A stretch of 64,000 nucleotides of DNA from Verrucomicrobiota bacterium. GTDB lineage: Bacteria > Verrucomicrobiota > Verrucomicrobiia > Verrucomicrobiales > Akkermansiaceae. Shown one piece after another: positions 53,374 to 62,072 of this stretch. Each line of letters opens with the position of its first letter. The stretch's first letter is position 1. The notes below the pieces were generated by a model that was given only the letters and a program-made list of their open reading frames with translations, had not been told where the DNA came from and ran no database searches. Position numbers and translations under genes: made by a program. Location of the stretch: NCBI GenBank assembly GCA_004293445.1, contig RDYP01000012.1:1-64000 (forward strand). The letters run 5' to 3'.

Positions 53374-53754
53374 CTACATCCGAAGTCGCCAAATGGCTTC
53401 CGTTTCAAGGTCGAGTCGGCCCGGGCGGCGGGATGTCGGGTCTTGCAAGGTTCGGATCGTCTTACGACCTGCGGCACTGAGGAAACTCTCGCAGGCGATT
53501 TCCATCACCTCGAGGCCCATGTAGTAAGTGTCGTGCAAAGTCGTGACCGCATCGCTGCCAAAGACGGCTGCCAGATGCCGACGAAGCAGGGCTGTCTCCT
53601 TGCGACCGAGGAAAAGAAAGGTGGGAGTCTCGCCAAAGCGGCACTTGGAGCGGATCAGGTCGGACACGGCTTTGGCATCCCAAGCGCTGCCCATGCGCAG
53701 TTCTGTGGGCACACTGGCGTGGTCGGGGATTGAGGTGTGCGATGTCGTTTTCAT
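53374..53754 (-). CDS. unidentified hypothetical protein
   Basis: A frame starting MKTTSHTSIPDHASVPTELR (126 residues; an upstream ATG at 53778 adds eight). Contains FGETPTFLFLGRKETALLRR, HLAAVFGSDAVTTLHDTYYM and EIACESFLSAAGRKTIR, a folded, mixed alpha-beta pattern. I do not recognise it. It sits alone between rplY and the fumarase gene, so the context gives no hint. Length and residue use look like a real protein, but it could be a phage or plasmid leftover. Confidence 0.5.
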   Translation of the reverse strand: MKTTSHTSIPDHASVPTELRMGSAWDAKAVSDLIRSKCRFGETPTFLFLGRKETALLRRHLAAVFGSDAVTTLHDTYYMGLEVMEIACESFLSAAGRKTIRTLQDPTSRRPGRLDLETEAIWRLRM

Positions 53755-53914
53755 AGCGGAACTTGATCCGATGAGCAAACGACGTGCCTGAGTTCGATCG
53801 AGTTTGGACGGCCTCGCCGATCCACTCGCTGGTGGGAATCAATTCAGTTTGGAGCGGGGTATTCGAAGGGCATTCCGGGCGATTTGGGCAGGGCTGCTGC
53901 TGGCATCGTTTCGT

Positions 53915-55543
53915 TCACGCGCAGACGGGGCACTCGTTGATTTTTTTGAAGAAGTCGTTGCCTTTGTTGTCGACGAGGATGAAGGCGGGGAAGTTTTCGA
54001 CGCGAATTTTCCAAACGGCTTCCATCCCGAGTTCCGGATATTCGACAATTTCCTGGCTTTTGATGTGCTCCTTGGCGAGGAGGGCGGCGGGACCGCCGGC
54101 GGATCCGAGGTAGAAGCCGCCGTGCTTTTTGCAGGCATCGGTCACGGCTTGCGAGCGATTGCCCTTGGCGAGCATCACGAGCGAGGCACCGTGGCTCTGG
54201 AAGAGATCGACATAGCCATCCATCCGGCCTGCGGTGGTGGGGCCGAAGGAGCCGGAGGGGTAGCCGGCGGGTGTTTTGGCCGGCCCGGCGTAGTAAACGG
54301 GGTAGCGCTTGAAGTAATCGGGGAGATCGCCGCTTTCATCGAGTCGCTCTTTGAGTTTCGCGTGGGCGATATCGCGGGCGACAATGATGGTACCGCTGAG
54401 CGAGACCGCGGTGGTGACAGGGTATTTGCCAAGCGTAGCGAGCGTTTGCTCCATGCCTTGGTCGAGGTCGATTTCGACGCCTTTGAATTTCCAGTCGCGG
54501 TATTTTTCCGGGATGAAGCGGCCGGGATTTTTTTCGAGTCTCTCGAGGAAGATGCCGTCCTTGGTGATTTTCGCTTTGGCTTGGCGGTCGGCGGAGCAAG
54601 AGACGCCAATGCCGACGGGGCAGGATGCGCCGTGCCGGGGAAGGCGGACGACGCGGACGTCGAGTGCGAAATATTTTCCGCCAAATTGAGCGCCGATACC
54701 GATTTGGCGGGCGGCCTCGAGCAATTCCTTTTCGAGTTCGAGGTCGCGGAAGGCACGGCCGAGTTCGTTGCCGGAGGTAGGTAGTTCGTCGTAGTAGCGG
54801 GTGGAAGCCAGTTTGACGGTCTTGAGGCAGGTCTCGGCCGAGGTGCCACCGATCACCAGTGCGAGGTGGTAGGGTGGGCAAGCGGCGGTACCGAGGGAGC
54901 GCATTTTTTCGATGGCGAACTCCTTGAGGCGCTTGGGATTGAGCAGTGCCTTGGTCTCCTGGTAGAGGAAGGTTTTGTTGGCGGAGCCGCCGCCTTTGCT
55001 GACGAAGAGGAATTTGTAGGCATCGCCCTCGCTTGCATAGAGATCGATCTGGGCAGGGAGGTTGGTCTTGGTGTTGACCTCCTCGAACATCGTCAGCGGT
55101 GCGGTTTGCGAATAGCGGAGGTTTTCTTCTTGGTAGGTCTGGTGGATGCCTTTTGAAAGCCATTCGGCGTCGTCGCAGCCGGTCCAGACTTGTTGGCCTT
55201 TTTTGCCCACGACGGTGGCGGTGCCGGTGTCCTGGCAGGCGGGGAGGATGCCTTTCGCCGCGATTTCGGCATTTTTCAGCAGCATGAGGGCGACCATGCG
55301 GTCGTTCTCGGTCGCTTCGGGGTCGTCGAGGATGGCGGCGACTTGAGCGAGGTGGGAGGGCCGCAGCGTGAAATTGATCGCTTTCATCGCCTCGTTGGCG
55401 AGCAGGGCCAGGCCTTCCGGGGCGACTTTGAGGATGGGTTTCCCATCGAATTCCCCGAGGCTGACGTGCTCGGTGGTGAGGCGCTCGTATTCGGTCGTGT
55501 CGGGGCCGAGGGGGAAGGGGTCTTGGTAAACGAAAGTGGACAT
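53915..55543 (-). CDS. class I fumarate hydratase (iron-sulfur)
   Basis: A 542-residue class I fumarase, interconverting fumarate and L-malate in the TCA cycle. The [4Fe-4S] ligand candidates are C103 ([11 protein letters not shown]), the Cys in [15 protein letters not shown] and the Cys in [14 protein letters not shown]. The C-terminal beta domain has [20 protein letters not shown] and [20 protein letters not shown], typical of FumA/B. Being oxygen-sensitive Fe-S rather than class II FumC, it hints at micro-oxic or anaerobic fitness, but aerobes have it too. Single gene; ATG at 55543. Confidence 0.94.
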   Translation of the reverse strand: MSTFVYQDPFPLGPDTTEYERLTTEHVSLGEFDGKPILKVAPEGLALLANEAMKAINFTLRPSHLAQVAAILDDPEATENDRMVALMLLKNAEIAAKGILPACQDTGTATVVGKKGQQVWTGCDDAEWLSKGIHQTYQEENLRYSQTAPLTMFEEVNTKTNLPAQIDLYASEGDAYKFLFVSKGGGSANKTFLYQETKALLNPKRLKEFAIEKMRSLGTAACPPYHLALVIGGTSAETCLKTVKLASTRYYDELPTSGNELGRAFRDLELEKELLEAARQIGIGAQFGGKYFALDVRVVRLPRHGASCPVGIGVSCSADRQAKAKITKDGIFLERLEKNPGRFIPEKYRDWKFKGVEIDLDQGMEQTLATLGKYPVTTAVSLSGTIIVARDIAHAKLKERLDESGDLPDYFKRYPVYYAGPAKTPAGYPSGSFGPTTAGRMDGYVDLFQSHGASLVMLAKGNRSQAVTDACKKHGGFYLGSAGGPAALLAKEHIKSQEIVEYPELGMEAVWKIRVENFPAFILVDNKGNDFFKKINECPVCA

Positions 55544-55622
55544 GCTGGTGAGCTTAGGTGGGCGGTATCGGTCGTCCAGTCCGGCGGAGTTGGTTTCGGG
55601 CGGATGGCTTCGGGACGGTGTC

Positions 55623-56048
55623 TTAAAGTCGGGATTCGTCAGCGTCGATGTAGTCCATGAAGGTCAAGAGGTCGTGGCGATCCTGCAGGCCGGACTCGGC
55701 TTTTCTTTGCTGAAGACGTTCGGTCAGGTCGTCGCGAAAGCCGCGCGTCCGCATGAAAGCCGACCACCAAGCGAGTTCTTGGGGGCTGCGTGGCGTGCCG
55801 TTTTGTCGGCACCAAGCGAGGGCCTCCGCGTCGGATTTGCCGCTGATGATGAAATCGGAAAGAGCATGGTATTCCACGCCGAGGAACTGGCAGGTCCAGA
55901 GGTCCATGCCGGAGCCGAGGTTCGCGTGGTAGTCCGGGTGCAGTCGTCCGGCGGCATGGAGGCGGACCTTATCGCAGAGGCGGGGGAGGTAGAGGATGCC
56001 GTCGATCTCGTCGCGCGGACTGCGGGGTGGTTGGAAGGTTTTGTGCAT
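55623..56048 (-). CDS. DUF5069 family protein
   Basis: A 141-residue protein starting [20 protein letters not shown] and containing [20 protein letters not shown], ending in a charged helix. The [20 protein letters not shown] string is the DUF5069 signature, a family widespread in Verrucomicrobia and Planctomycetes with no established function. The ATG at 56048 is used because the frame upstream is unrelated. It is divergent from the DUF2256-DUF3253 gene. Confidence 0.85.
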   Translation of the reverse strand: MHKTFQPPRSPRDEIDGILYLPRLCDKVRLHAAGRLHPDYHANLGSGMDLWTCQFLGVEYHALSDFIISGKSDAEALAWCRQNGTPRSPQELAWWSAFMRTRGFRDDLTERLQQRKAESGLQDRHDLLTFMDYIDADESRL

Positions 56049-56129
56049 GGCGGAAGAATGAAGGAGGTGGTCATTCGCGTTCAAGTCCGGGTCTTGCGTG
56101 GCAGCCGGAAGCTCCGATGCTCTGCGGCG

Positions 56130-56495
56130 ATGTTCTTGGAAAAATCCTGTGTCACCTGTGGTCGACGGATCACTTGGCGGAAAAAGTGGGAGCGCTGTTG
56201 GGACGAAGTGAGGTTTTGTTCTGATGCGTGTCGGAAAAGCAAACCGGGTGATGATGGCATGAGGCTGGAAGAGGCGATTGTCGGGCTTCTGTCGAAGCGG
56301 TCCGAGGGGGCGACGATTTGCCCGAGCGAAGCGGCGCGCTTGGTTTTTCCTGATGGGTGGTCGGAGCGGATGGAAGACGCTCGGCGGGCGGCGCGGCGTT
56401 TGGTGGCGGCCGGGAAGATCGAAATCACGCAGGGCGGTCGGGTGGTCAATCCTTCCACGGCGAGAGGGCCTATCCGGCTTCGGTCGATCCGGTGA
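56130..56495 (+). CDS. DUF2256-DUF3253 fusion protein
   Basis: A 121-residue protein with two small domains. Residues 1-38 form a DUF2256-type zinc finger (C7, C10, C30, C34; phrase [20 protein letters not shown]). Residues about 45-118 match DUF3253, a winged-helix-like module ([46 protein letters not shown]). Single-domain versions of both occur widely, and fusions are known. A DNA or RNA role is suggested by the winged helix. ATG at 56130; no close operon partner. Confidence 0.82.
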   Translation: MFLEKSCVTCGRRITWRKKWERCWDEVRFCSDACRKSKPGDDGMRLEEAIVGLLSKRSEGATICPSEAARLVFPDGWSERMEDARRAARRLVAAGKIEITQGGRVVNPSTARGPIRLRSIR

Positions 56496-56540
56496 TTCGG
56501 CGGAAAGCGGGCTTTGCTTTCATCGTCATTGCCGTAGTCT

Positions 56541-57494
56541 GTGCCAGTGAAGTGGGCATCGCTAGTGATCTTGTGGTTTGTGGCCATCGGCCCTTTGTCC
56601 GCGCAGCACACGGTCACCCCGCCGAGCGCTCCGCGGTTGCCGCTGGCCACCGTATTCAAGGGCGAGGCGAAGTTCCGCGCGTTGGTTCGGCAGGCGGAGC
56701 GTGAGAACTGGCGGCAGCTTCCTTTGGGTGCGCGGACGATTCGCGTGGCGCGGGCGATGGTTGGAACGCCGTATGTGAACTACACTTTGGAAGTGAACGA
56801 CCGGGTCGAGTCGCCGGTGGTGAATTTCGGCGCGATGGATTGCTGGACCTACTACGAGAACGCCTTGGCCTTCGCCCGGATGCTCCGCTACAAGCCCGGG
56901 CCGTATTCGCCGCAAGACATGCTGCACATGGTCGAGCTAGAGCGCTATCGTGGCGGTCGCTGCACGGGGAGCTATCTCAGTCGGATGCATCATTTGGAGG
57001 AGGTCTTCTGGGACAATGAACGGCGTGGTTTTGCGAGAAACATCACCCCGCGGATTCCGGGTGCCCAGCGTTTGCGCCGTGAGATCCACGAGATGACGGT
57101 GCAGTGGAAAAGCTATCGCTACCTGAAGAACAGTCCGTCCTTGCTGCCGGAAATGGGCCGAATCGAGGCGCGGGTTTCAAAGTTGCCCGTTTGGCACGTT
57201 CCGAAGCACAAGGTTCGAGGCATCGAGGGTTATCTGCAGGACGGTGACGTCTGCGCGATCACCGCGAATTGGAAAAACGGCTACACCTCGCACGTTGGAT
57301 TGATCGTGAAGCTCAAGGGGCGTGCGTATTTCACCCATGCCACTTCGGATCGTGACAAGGGCAGGATGACGATCATCGACCGGCCGATTGCCGATTATCT
57401 CAATGGCTCCTCGAAGCACGCCGGGATCGTGGTGTTACGGCCGAACGATCTGCCGCCTTCGAAATTCTGGGCGCGCCCTGTGGGGGGAGGCTGA
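56541..57494 (+). CDS. exported DUF1460 (NlpC/P60-like) protein
   Basis: A 317-residue protein with signal peptide MPVKWASLVILWFVAIGPLSAQ and a DUF1460 domain, a clan of cysteine peptidases/amidases acting on peptidoglycan. The nucleophile is likely C101 in NFGAMDCWTYYENALAF, with a His in SHVGLIVKLKGRAYFTHA. Other conserved parts are RYRGGRCTGSYLSRMHHLEE and LQDGDVCAITANWKNGY. Start is GTG at 56541 or GTG at 56547. It may cleave cell-wall fragments or peptides in the periplasm. Confidence 0.85.
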   Translation: MPVKWASLVILWFVAIGPLSAQHTVTPPSAPRLPLATVFKGEAKFRALVRQAERENWRQLPLGARTIRVARAMVGTPYVNYTLEVNDRVESPVVNFGAMDCWTYYENALAFARMLRYKPGPYSPQDMLHMVELERYRGGRCTGSYLSRMHHLEEVFWDNERRGFARNITPRIPGAQRLRREIHEMTVQWKSYRYLKNSPSLLPEMGRIEARVSKLPVWHVPKHKVRGIEGYLQDGDVCAITANWKNGYTSHVGLIVKLKGRAYFTHATSDRDKGRMTIIDRPIADYLNGSSKHAGIVVLRPNDLPPSKFWARPVGGG

Positions 57495-57597
57495 AAGCTC
57501 TTGTACAGGCGTGGCTTTTCCAGGCGACGGGTGGAAAGGAAAGCCGGGGGGGATTTTTTTCGTGTTGGTTCCGGCGTGGTTTTTGTAGAGCCGGAAT

Positions 57598-57954
57598 ATG
57601 AAATCGAGCGGGCCGGGCTGGACCTACCTGAGCAACCATGCGCACACGATTCTTCTGCTGTGGCGTGAGCCCGACTTGAGGGTGCGGGAAATTGCCGCGC
57701 GGATCGGGATCACGGAGCGTCCCGTCCTGCGGATCATCGGAGAGCTCGAGCACGCCGGAGTGATTCGTCGCAGGCGGGAGGGGAGGCGGAACCAATATGA
57801 GATCGATGGCGATACGCCGCTGCGGCATTCGCTCGAGCAGCATGTGCGGTTGGCCGACCTGCTGGAGCTGCTGAAAGGTCCGGCGGAGCGCGATCAGGAC
57901 GGGCTTCCGGGGACAAATTTCTCGCCGCGTAGCACTTCGACATCGGAGGCGTAG
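57598..57954 (+). CDS. winged-helix DNA-binding regulator
   Basis: A 118-residue protein with a MarR/ArsR-like winged helix: LRVREIAARIGITERPVLRI (helices 2-3) then the wing GVIRRRREGRRNQYEIDGD. A helical tail follows. It reads like a small transcriptional regulator. Its 3' end overlaps by 61 bp with the end of the convergent sbtB-like gene, and it is the only regulator beside that locus, so it might control it; no effector domain is seen. ATG at 57598. Confidence 0.8.
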   Translation: MKSSGPGWTYLSNHAHTILLLWREPDLRVREIAARIGITERPVLRIIGELEHAGVIRRRREGRRNQYEIDGDTPLRHSLEQHVRLADLLELLKGPAERDQDGLPGTNFSPRSTSTSEA

Positions 57955-58208
57955 GCGATCACCGCGAAATGGTCGAAGAAGCGGGCCGCGATTTCCCGCA
58001 TCAGGGCATCGGCCGTGGCCTGGTCGACGATGGTATCGATCTGGATATTGCGTCCTTCCCACTCGGATGCCCGGACGCCGCGCGATCCACTGCCTTCGGC
58101 CAGAGTGATGGTATGGCCGGTCGCGCCTTGGGCTGAAAGCAGTTTGAGTAGCTGGGGGCGGAGCAGGCTTTCCGCGACGATCGTGACTTTTTTCAGACGG
58201 ATTTTCAT
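57894..58208 (-). CDS. sbtB: P-II-like protein, SbtB type
   Basis: A 104-residue P-II superfamily protein with the ferredoxin-like fold: RLKKVTIVAESLLRPQLLKL (strand 1, helix 1), HTITLAEGSGSRGVRASEWE (T-loop) and a second beta-alpha-beta. SbtB partners of SbtA bind adenosine nucleotides and, in cyanobacteria, close the transporter. The carbon-sensor identification rests on the overlap with sbtA: the start ATG (58206-58208) overlaps the sbtA stop in a 4-bp ATGA. The C-terminal redox cysteine pair of cyanobacterial SbtB is absent. Confidence 0.78.
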   Translation of the reverse strand: MKIRLKKVTIVAESLLRPQLLKLLSAQGATGHTITLAEGSGSRGVRASEWEGRNIQIDTIVDQATADALMREIAARFFDHFAVIAYASDVEVLRGEKFVPGSPS

Positions 58209-59170
58209 GGAACAAGCGGGGCGAGATATCGGGCGAGGAAGAGGCACCAAGGAATTCCCAAGGCGAGATTGAAGGGGAAGGTCACGCCGAGCGACAAGCT
58301 CAGATAAAGGCCTGGACTGGCCTCCGGTAGGGCGATTCGGACCGCGGCGGGCGCGGCAATGTAAGAAGCGCTGGCGGCCATGACGCCGAGAACTGCGGCG
58401 CTGCCTGGATCGAGCCCGGCGAGTAAGCCGCTGCCTACGCCGAGAGATCCGTGAATTATTGGCAGGATCATGGCGAGGAGCACCGGCCGCATTCCAGCGT
58501 GGCGGATATCCTTCAGCCTGCGCCCGGCCATGGCGCCGAGTTCGAGAAGAAAGAGGCAGAGCACGCCTTTGAATGGTGTGACAAAGAAAGGTTGGACGCT
58601 TGCCCACTGGGCGGGGCTGGACAGGTAGCCGATCAGGGTGCCGCCGGCGAGCAGCACGATGCTTTTGCCGGTGAGGACTTCGGCAATGGCGTCTTTTGAG
58701 AAAGCTGGCCCGTCGCCGCGACGGGCGAGGAGCAGTGCGATCACGATGCCGGGGATTTCGAGGATAGCCACCAGAGCGGTCAGAAAGTCTTCGGCACCCA
58801 ACCCCGAGCGCTGTGCTGCCTCGTTGGCGACGAGGAAGGTGACGGCTGAGACCGATCCAAAGTGCGCCGCCACAGCGGCGGCATTGATCCGATCGAGTCG
58901 ACCCCAGGAATGCATGAGTCCGAAGGCGATCAAGGGGGTCGCCACGCCGAGGGCGAGGGTTGCGATTCCCGGCAAAACCAGTCGCTCCAGACCGGCACTG
59001 GCGACCGCAGCACCGCCCTTCATGCCAATGGCGAGCAAGAGGTAAATCGACAATCCTTGGAAGATCGGTTCCGGCAGACGGAGGTCGCTACGGGCCAAGC
59101 AGGCAAGCAGGCCGAGGACGAAGGCTAGCACGACGGGGGAAAGCAGGTTGTCGAGCAGGAGATGCATCAT
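58205..59170 (-). CDS. sbtA: SbtA-family sodium-dependent bicarbonate transporter
   Basis: A 321-residue membrane protein of the SbtA (DUF897) family with 10 or so hydrophobic helices in two inverted halves. The signature is GSVSAVTFLVANEAAQRSG (about 105-125) in half one and GVMAASASYIAAPAAVRIAL (about 265-285) in half two. SbtA imports HCO3- with Na+ in cyanobacteria and related bacteria. Coupling by overlap to the P-II-like gene is typical. ATG at 59170 (the first of two adjacent ATGs). Confidence 0.9.
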   Translation of the reverse strand: MMHLLLDNLLSPVVLAFVLGLLACLARSDLRLPEPIFQGLSIYLLLAIGMKGGAAVASAGLERLVLPGIATLALGVATPLIAFGLMHSWGRLDRINAAAVAAHFGSVSAVTFLVANEAAQRSGLGAEDFLTALVAILEIPGIVIALLLARRGDGPAFSKDAIAEVLTGKSIVLLAGGTLIGYLSSPAQWASVQPFFVTPFKGVLCLFLLELGAMAGRRLKDIRHAGMRPVLLAMILPIIHGSLGVGSGLLAGLDPGSAAVLGVMAASASYIAAPAAVRIALPEASPGLYLSLSLGVTFPFNLALGIPWCLFLARYLAPLVP

Positions 59171-59326
59171 GGCGGGGAAAGGGAAAACGCATGAAGTTTT
59201 AAGCAGGCAATAAAAATCATGCTTTTTAATTCATGTTTTAAGTGGGGCTACAGCGCCTTGCTCTGAAAAATCCCAAGTTTGGGCTTGCGTGGGTCGCTCC
59301 AGCGGATATTCACCGCGCCCCGAATT

Positions 59327-59596
59327 ATGGCTAAAAAGAGCTGGATTGCCCGCAACGAGCGGAAGGCGCGCACTGTCGCCAAATACTCCGACCTTCGTCA
59401 CAAACTGAAGGCCGAGAAAGATTATATCGGTCTGACGATGCTTCCCCGCGACGCCAGCCCTACCCGGTTGGTGAACCGCTGCGAGTATTCCGGTCGTCGC
59501 CGTGCCTTCCTCCGCCGTTTCCGTCTTTCCCGTATCAGCTTCCGCGAGCTTGCTTCGCACGGCATGATCCCGGGCGTGACGAAGTCGAGCTGGTAA
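59327..59596 (+). CDS. rpsN: 30S ribosomal protein uS14
   Basis: An 89-residue uS14 starting [20 protein letters not shown] and ending [17 protein letters not shown], with [20 protein letters not shown] at the core. It lacks the four-cysteine zinc site, so it is the C- (zinc-independent) long form. It stands apart from the usual spc ribosomal operon here, followed by an FmdB-like gene. ATG at 59327. Confidence 0.95.
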   Translation: MAKKSWIARNERKARTVAKYSDLRHKLKAEKDYIGLTMLPRDASPTRLVNRCEYSGRRRAFLRRFRLSRISFRELASHGMIPGVTKSSW

Positions 59597-59658
59597 AACG
59601 GCACGCCGTCCGCTACGGCTGACGGGAGGCGGTAAAAGCTCGTCCTCCCGTCCTTTCG

Positions 59659-59919
59659 ATGCCTATCTACGAATACCTTTCCGAAAGCCCCGAAGATCCG
59701 GAGCGATCTTGCCGCGTTTGCCGGCGGGGCTTCGAACTGCGACGTCCGATTGACCGGCCCGCGCTTGAGGTGTGTCCACTTTGCCGCCACGCGGTGCGCA
59801 AGGTGATTTCCAAGGTCAATACCCCGCGGATCGCGAAGCCATTGTCGGTGAGCGATGCCAAGTCGGCGGGTTTCACCGTGCTCGAGCGTCGGGACCAAGG
59901 CGTTTACGAGAAACTTTGA
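59659..59919 (+). CDS. FmdB-type zinc ribbon protein
   Basis: An 86-residue protein starting MPIYEYLSESPEDPERSCRVC with a zinc ribbon (C18, C21, C39, C42). This is the FmdB/CxxC_CxxC_SSSS family found near amidase and transcription genes; its role is unknown, possibly protein or nucleic-acid binding. The tail KSAGFTVLERRDQGVYEKL is conserved-looking. It lies 62 bp after rpsN and ends directly at the CNNM gene start. Confidence 0.88.
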   Translation: MPIYEYLSESPEDPERSCRVCRRGFELRRPIDRPALEVCPLCRHAVRKVISKVNTPRIAKPLSVSDAKSAGFTVLERRDQGVYEKL

Positions 59920-61347
59920 GTGAGGATGAATTTGTTTTCCGACTTCATCTTCCTCGCTTCGGCCTCGGTCGAGCCGACGCGTGAGCTTCCAGGTTTGGGG
60001 AAGTGCCTGCTCTACTTGTTGGGCATCGGCTTCTTCCTGCTGCTGAACGCGTTCTTCGTCGCGTCGGAATTTGCCATCGTGAAAGTCCGGCCAAGCCAAC
60101 TTGAGGCAGCGGCGAAGGAAAAACCGACCCGCACCGGAACCGCCCTGCATGTGGTGGGAAATCTCGATGGCTATCTCTCCGCCAACCAGCTGGGGATCAC
60201 GATTGCCTCGCTGGCGCTTGGTTTTCTTGGCGAGCCCTTTGTCGAGGCGTTGGTCTCGCCCTTGCTGCTGATGGCTGGGGTGCCGGTGCAGACCGAACTG
60301 CTCGGCATGAGCGTTCGGCCCGTGTCGTGGATTTCCTTCGTCCTCGCCATCGCTTCCTTCACTTTCCTCCATGTGGTCATTGGAGAGTTGCTTCCAAAAT
60401 CGATCGCCATCCGCAAGGCAGTCGCGACCACCTTGATTCTCGCGGGGCCCCTGCATCTGTTCTATCGAACCTTTCATTGGGCGATTCGGATTTTGAACGG
60501 CACCGCCAACTGGATCCTCAAGACCGTGTTCCGCATCGACCCGGTCGGTGAGGGCGAGCACGTGCACTCCGCCGATGAACTGGCGCTGCTGGTCGCCGAA
60601 AGCGAGCGTGCCGAGGAGGTCACCGAGATCGAGCGCGAGATTCTGATCAATGCGCTGGAGCTGAACGAACTTTGGGTTCGCGATGTGATGACGCCGCGCC
60701 AAGAGGTCGTGGTGCTGCACGCTGACGAGCCTTTTGAAAAGTCGCTGGAGGTCGCCCGACGGACCAAGCACACCCGCTTTCCGCTGGCCAAGGGTGGTCA
60801 CCTCGACAATGCGATTGGTCTGATTCACATCAAGGACGTGCTCAAGCTGGTCGGCACGCCCGACCCGGACCTGATGCGGATCAAGCGTGAGCTGAAGATG
60901 GTGCCGGACACCATGCCGCTCGACGTGTTGCTGAAGTTTTTCCTCAAAGAGCGGGCGCATCTGGCGATGGTGGTCGATGAGTTCGGCACGCCCGTCGGGA
61001 TCGTCTTCCTCGACAACGTGATCGAGGAGCTAGTGGGCGACATTCAGGACGAATTCGACAACGAGAAGCCCGAGTCGAACTGGATCAATGACAACGAGTT
61101 CGTGATCGAGGGGGCGATGACTCTTAACGATCTCACGAGCATGGCTGACGAGCTGGAGCTCGACAGCGGCGAAGTCACGACGGTGGGCGGCTACATCACC
61201 CAGCAGCTCGGCCGTTTCCCCGAAGTCGGCGAGAGCATCGAGATTCATGGCTGGGAGGCGAAGGTGACCAGCACCGACGGGCGTCGTGTCGGCCAAGTGC
61301 ATTTCCGGCGTCTCGAGCCCGCGGCTGTTGCGGAGGAAGAGGAGTAA
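59920..61347 (+). CDS. CNNM/CorC-family transporter (DUF21-CBS)
   Basis: A 475-residue membrane protein: DUF21 transmembrane domain (about 30-200, with FFLLLNAFFVASEFAIVKVR and SANQLGITIASLALGFLGEP), two CBS domains (about 225-360; VRDVMTPRQEVVVLHADEPF) and a CorC_HlyC C-terminal domain (about 375-460, GYITQQLGRFPEVGESIEIH). Family members are linked to Mg2+/Co2+ efflux. The GTG at 59920 follows the FmdB stop directly; the ATG at 59926 is an alternative. The tail is acidic (AAVAEEEE). Confidence 0.92.
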   Translation: MRMNLFSDFIFLASASVEPTRELPGLGKCLLYLLGIGFFLLLNAFFVASEFAIVKVRPSQLEAAAKEKPTRTGTALHVVGNLDGYLSANQLGITIASLALGFLGEPFVEALVSPLLLMAGVPVQTELLGMSVRPVSWISFVLAIASFTFLHVVIGELLPKSIAIRKAVATTLILAGPLHLFYRTFHWAIRILNGTANWILKTVFRIDPVGEGEHVHSADELALLVAESERAEEVTEIEREILINALELNELWVRDVMTPRQEVVVLHADEPFEKSLEVARRTKHTRFPLAKGGHLDNAIGLIHIKDVLKLVGTPDPDLMRIKRELKMVPDTMPLDVLLKFFLKERAHLAMVVDEFGTPVGIVFLDNVIEELVGDIQDEFDNEKPESNWINDNEFVIEGAMTLNDLTSMADELELDSGEVTTVGGYITQQLGRFPEVGESIEIHGWEAKVTSTDGRRVGQVHFRRLEPAAVAEEEE

Positions 61348-61466
61348 GGCGGGTGTTGCACGCGGTCCTTGTAAGGGCGGTGGAAGAAAATTTGGGAAAA
61401 GTTCCAAGGATTCCGCAGGGTCGGTGTCTTTTATGAGAAGACCGATGCACGATCGACTTTCCGCCC

Positions 61467-62030
61467 ATGGAACCTGTCCTCACAATCCGGCATGATGCCC
61501 GGGTTTCTCTTTCCTTTGCCGAGATGACCGGAGAAAAGCCATCGCTGCGTCAGGTTTTTGAGGCCGAGGAAAGTCCTCTGCTGCGCTTCGCTCATGGCAT
61601 GGTGGGGCGGCGCGAGGTGGCGGAGGATTTGGTCCAAGATGCTTTCCTGCGTCTTCATGCCCATTGGGAAGAGGTCGCCAACCCGAAAGCGTGGCTCTAT
61701 CGCTCGGTTCGGAATTTGGCTCTCAATCATCTGCGGGACCACAAGCGTGAGACGCTTGTCGATGAGGCTCCCGAGTGGGATCCCGCCGCGGGTCATGGAG
61801 ATCCGCTCGGGCGCCTTGAGGCGGCCGGTGCCGTCCGACTCTTGCTGGCCGAACTGCGCGACGAGGATCGAGCACTGCTGCAACTGAAGTATCAGGAAGA
61901 CCTCAGATACGACCAAATCAGTCTGCGAACTGGTCTGAGCGTCGGAAACGTCGGCTACAAGCTCCACCACCTCCTGAAATCGCTGGGTGAGAGCCTGCGG
62001 CGGATGGGGATCGAAAGTGCAGAGGGGTGA
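61467..62030 (+). CDS. ECF-type RNA polymerase sigma factor
   Basis: A 187-residue sigma-70-family protein. Region 2 runs RFAHGMVGRREVAEDLVQDA (core binding and -10 recognition); region 4 is LRYDQISLRTGLSVGNVGYK with a helix-turn-helix. The length and two-region layout are those of ECF sigma factors. It directs expression of a stress- or signal-linked regulon. The gene that follows 42 bp later has an anti-sigma-like N-terminus, so the pair is a probable regulatory unit. ATG at 61467 follows TTTCCGCCC. Confidence 0.93.
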   Translation: MEPVLTIRHDARVSLSFAEMTGEKPSLRQVFEAEESPLLRFAHGMVGRREVAEDLVQDAFLRLHAHWEEVANPKAWLYRSVRNLALNHLRDHKRETLVDEAPEWDPAAGHGDPLGRLEAAGAVRLLLAELRDEDRALLQLKYQEDLRYDQISLRTGLSVGNVGYKLHHLLKSLGESLRRMGIESAEG

Positions 62031-62072
62031 AGACGGAAGACTTTAAGACACAAGATTCAAGACAGGAACCTT

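Noticed and set aside
57500-57583. Stem GGCTTTTCC/GGAAAGGAAAGCC followed by a T-run after the DUF1460 gene
   Set aside because: The stem is imperfect (extra bases) and separated from the T-run by a G-tract, so I do not call it a terminator.
61392-61429. Imperfect palindrome TTGGGAA-AAG-TTCCAA and a GTCT before the sigma factor gene, as an ECF autoregulated promoter
   Set aside because: The spacing between the GGAA and GTCT words is about 27 bp, too long for a standard ECF promoter, so I do not annotate it.
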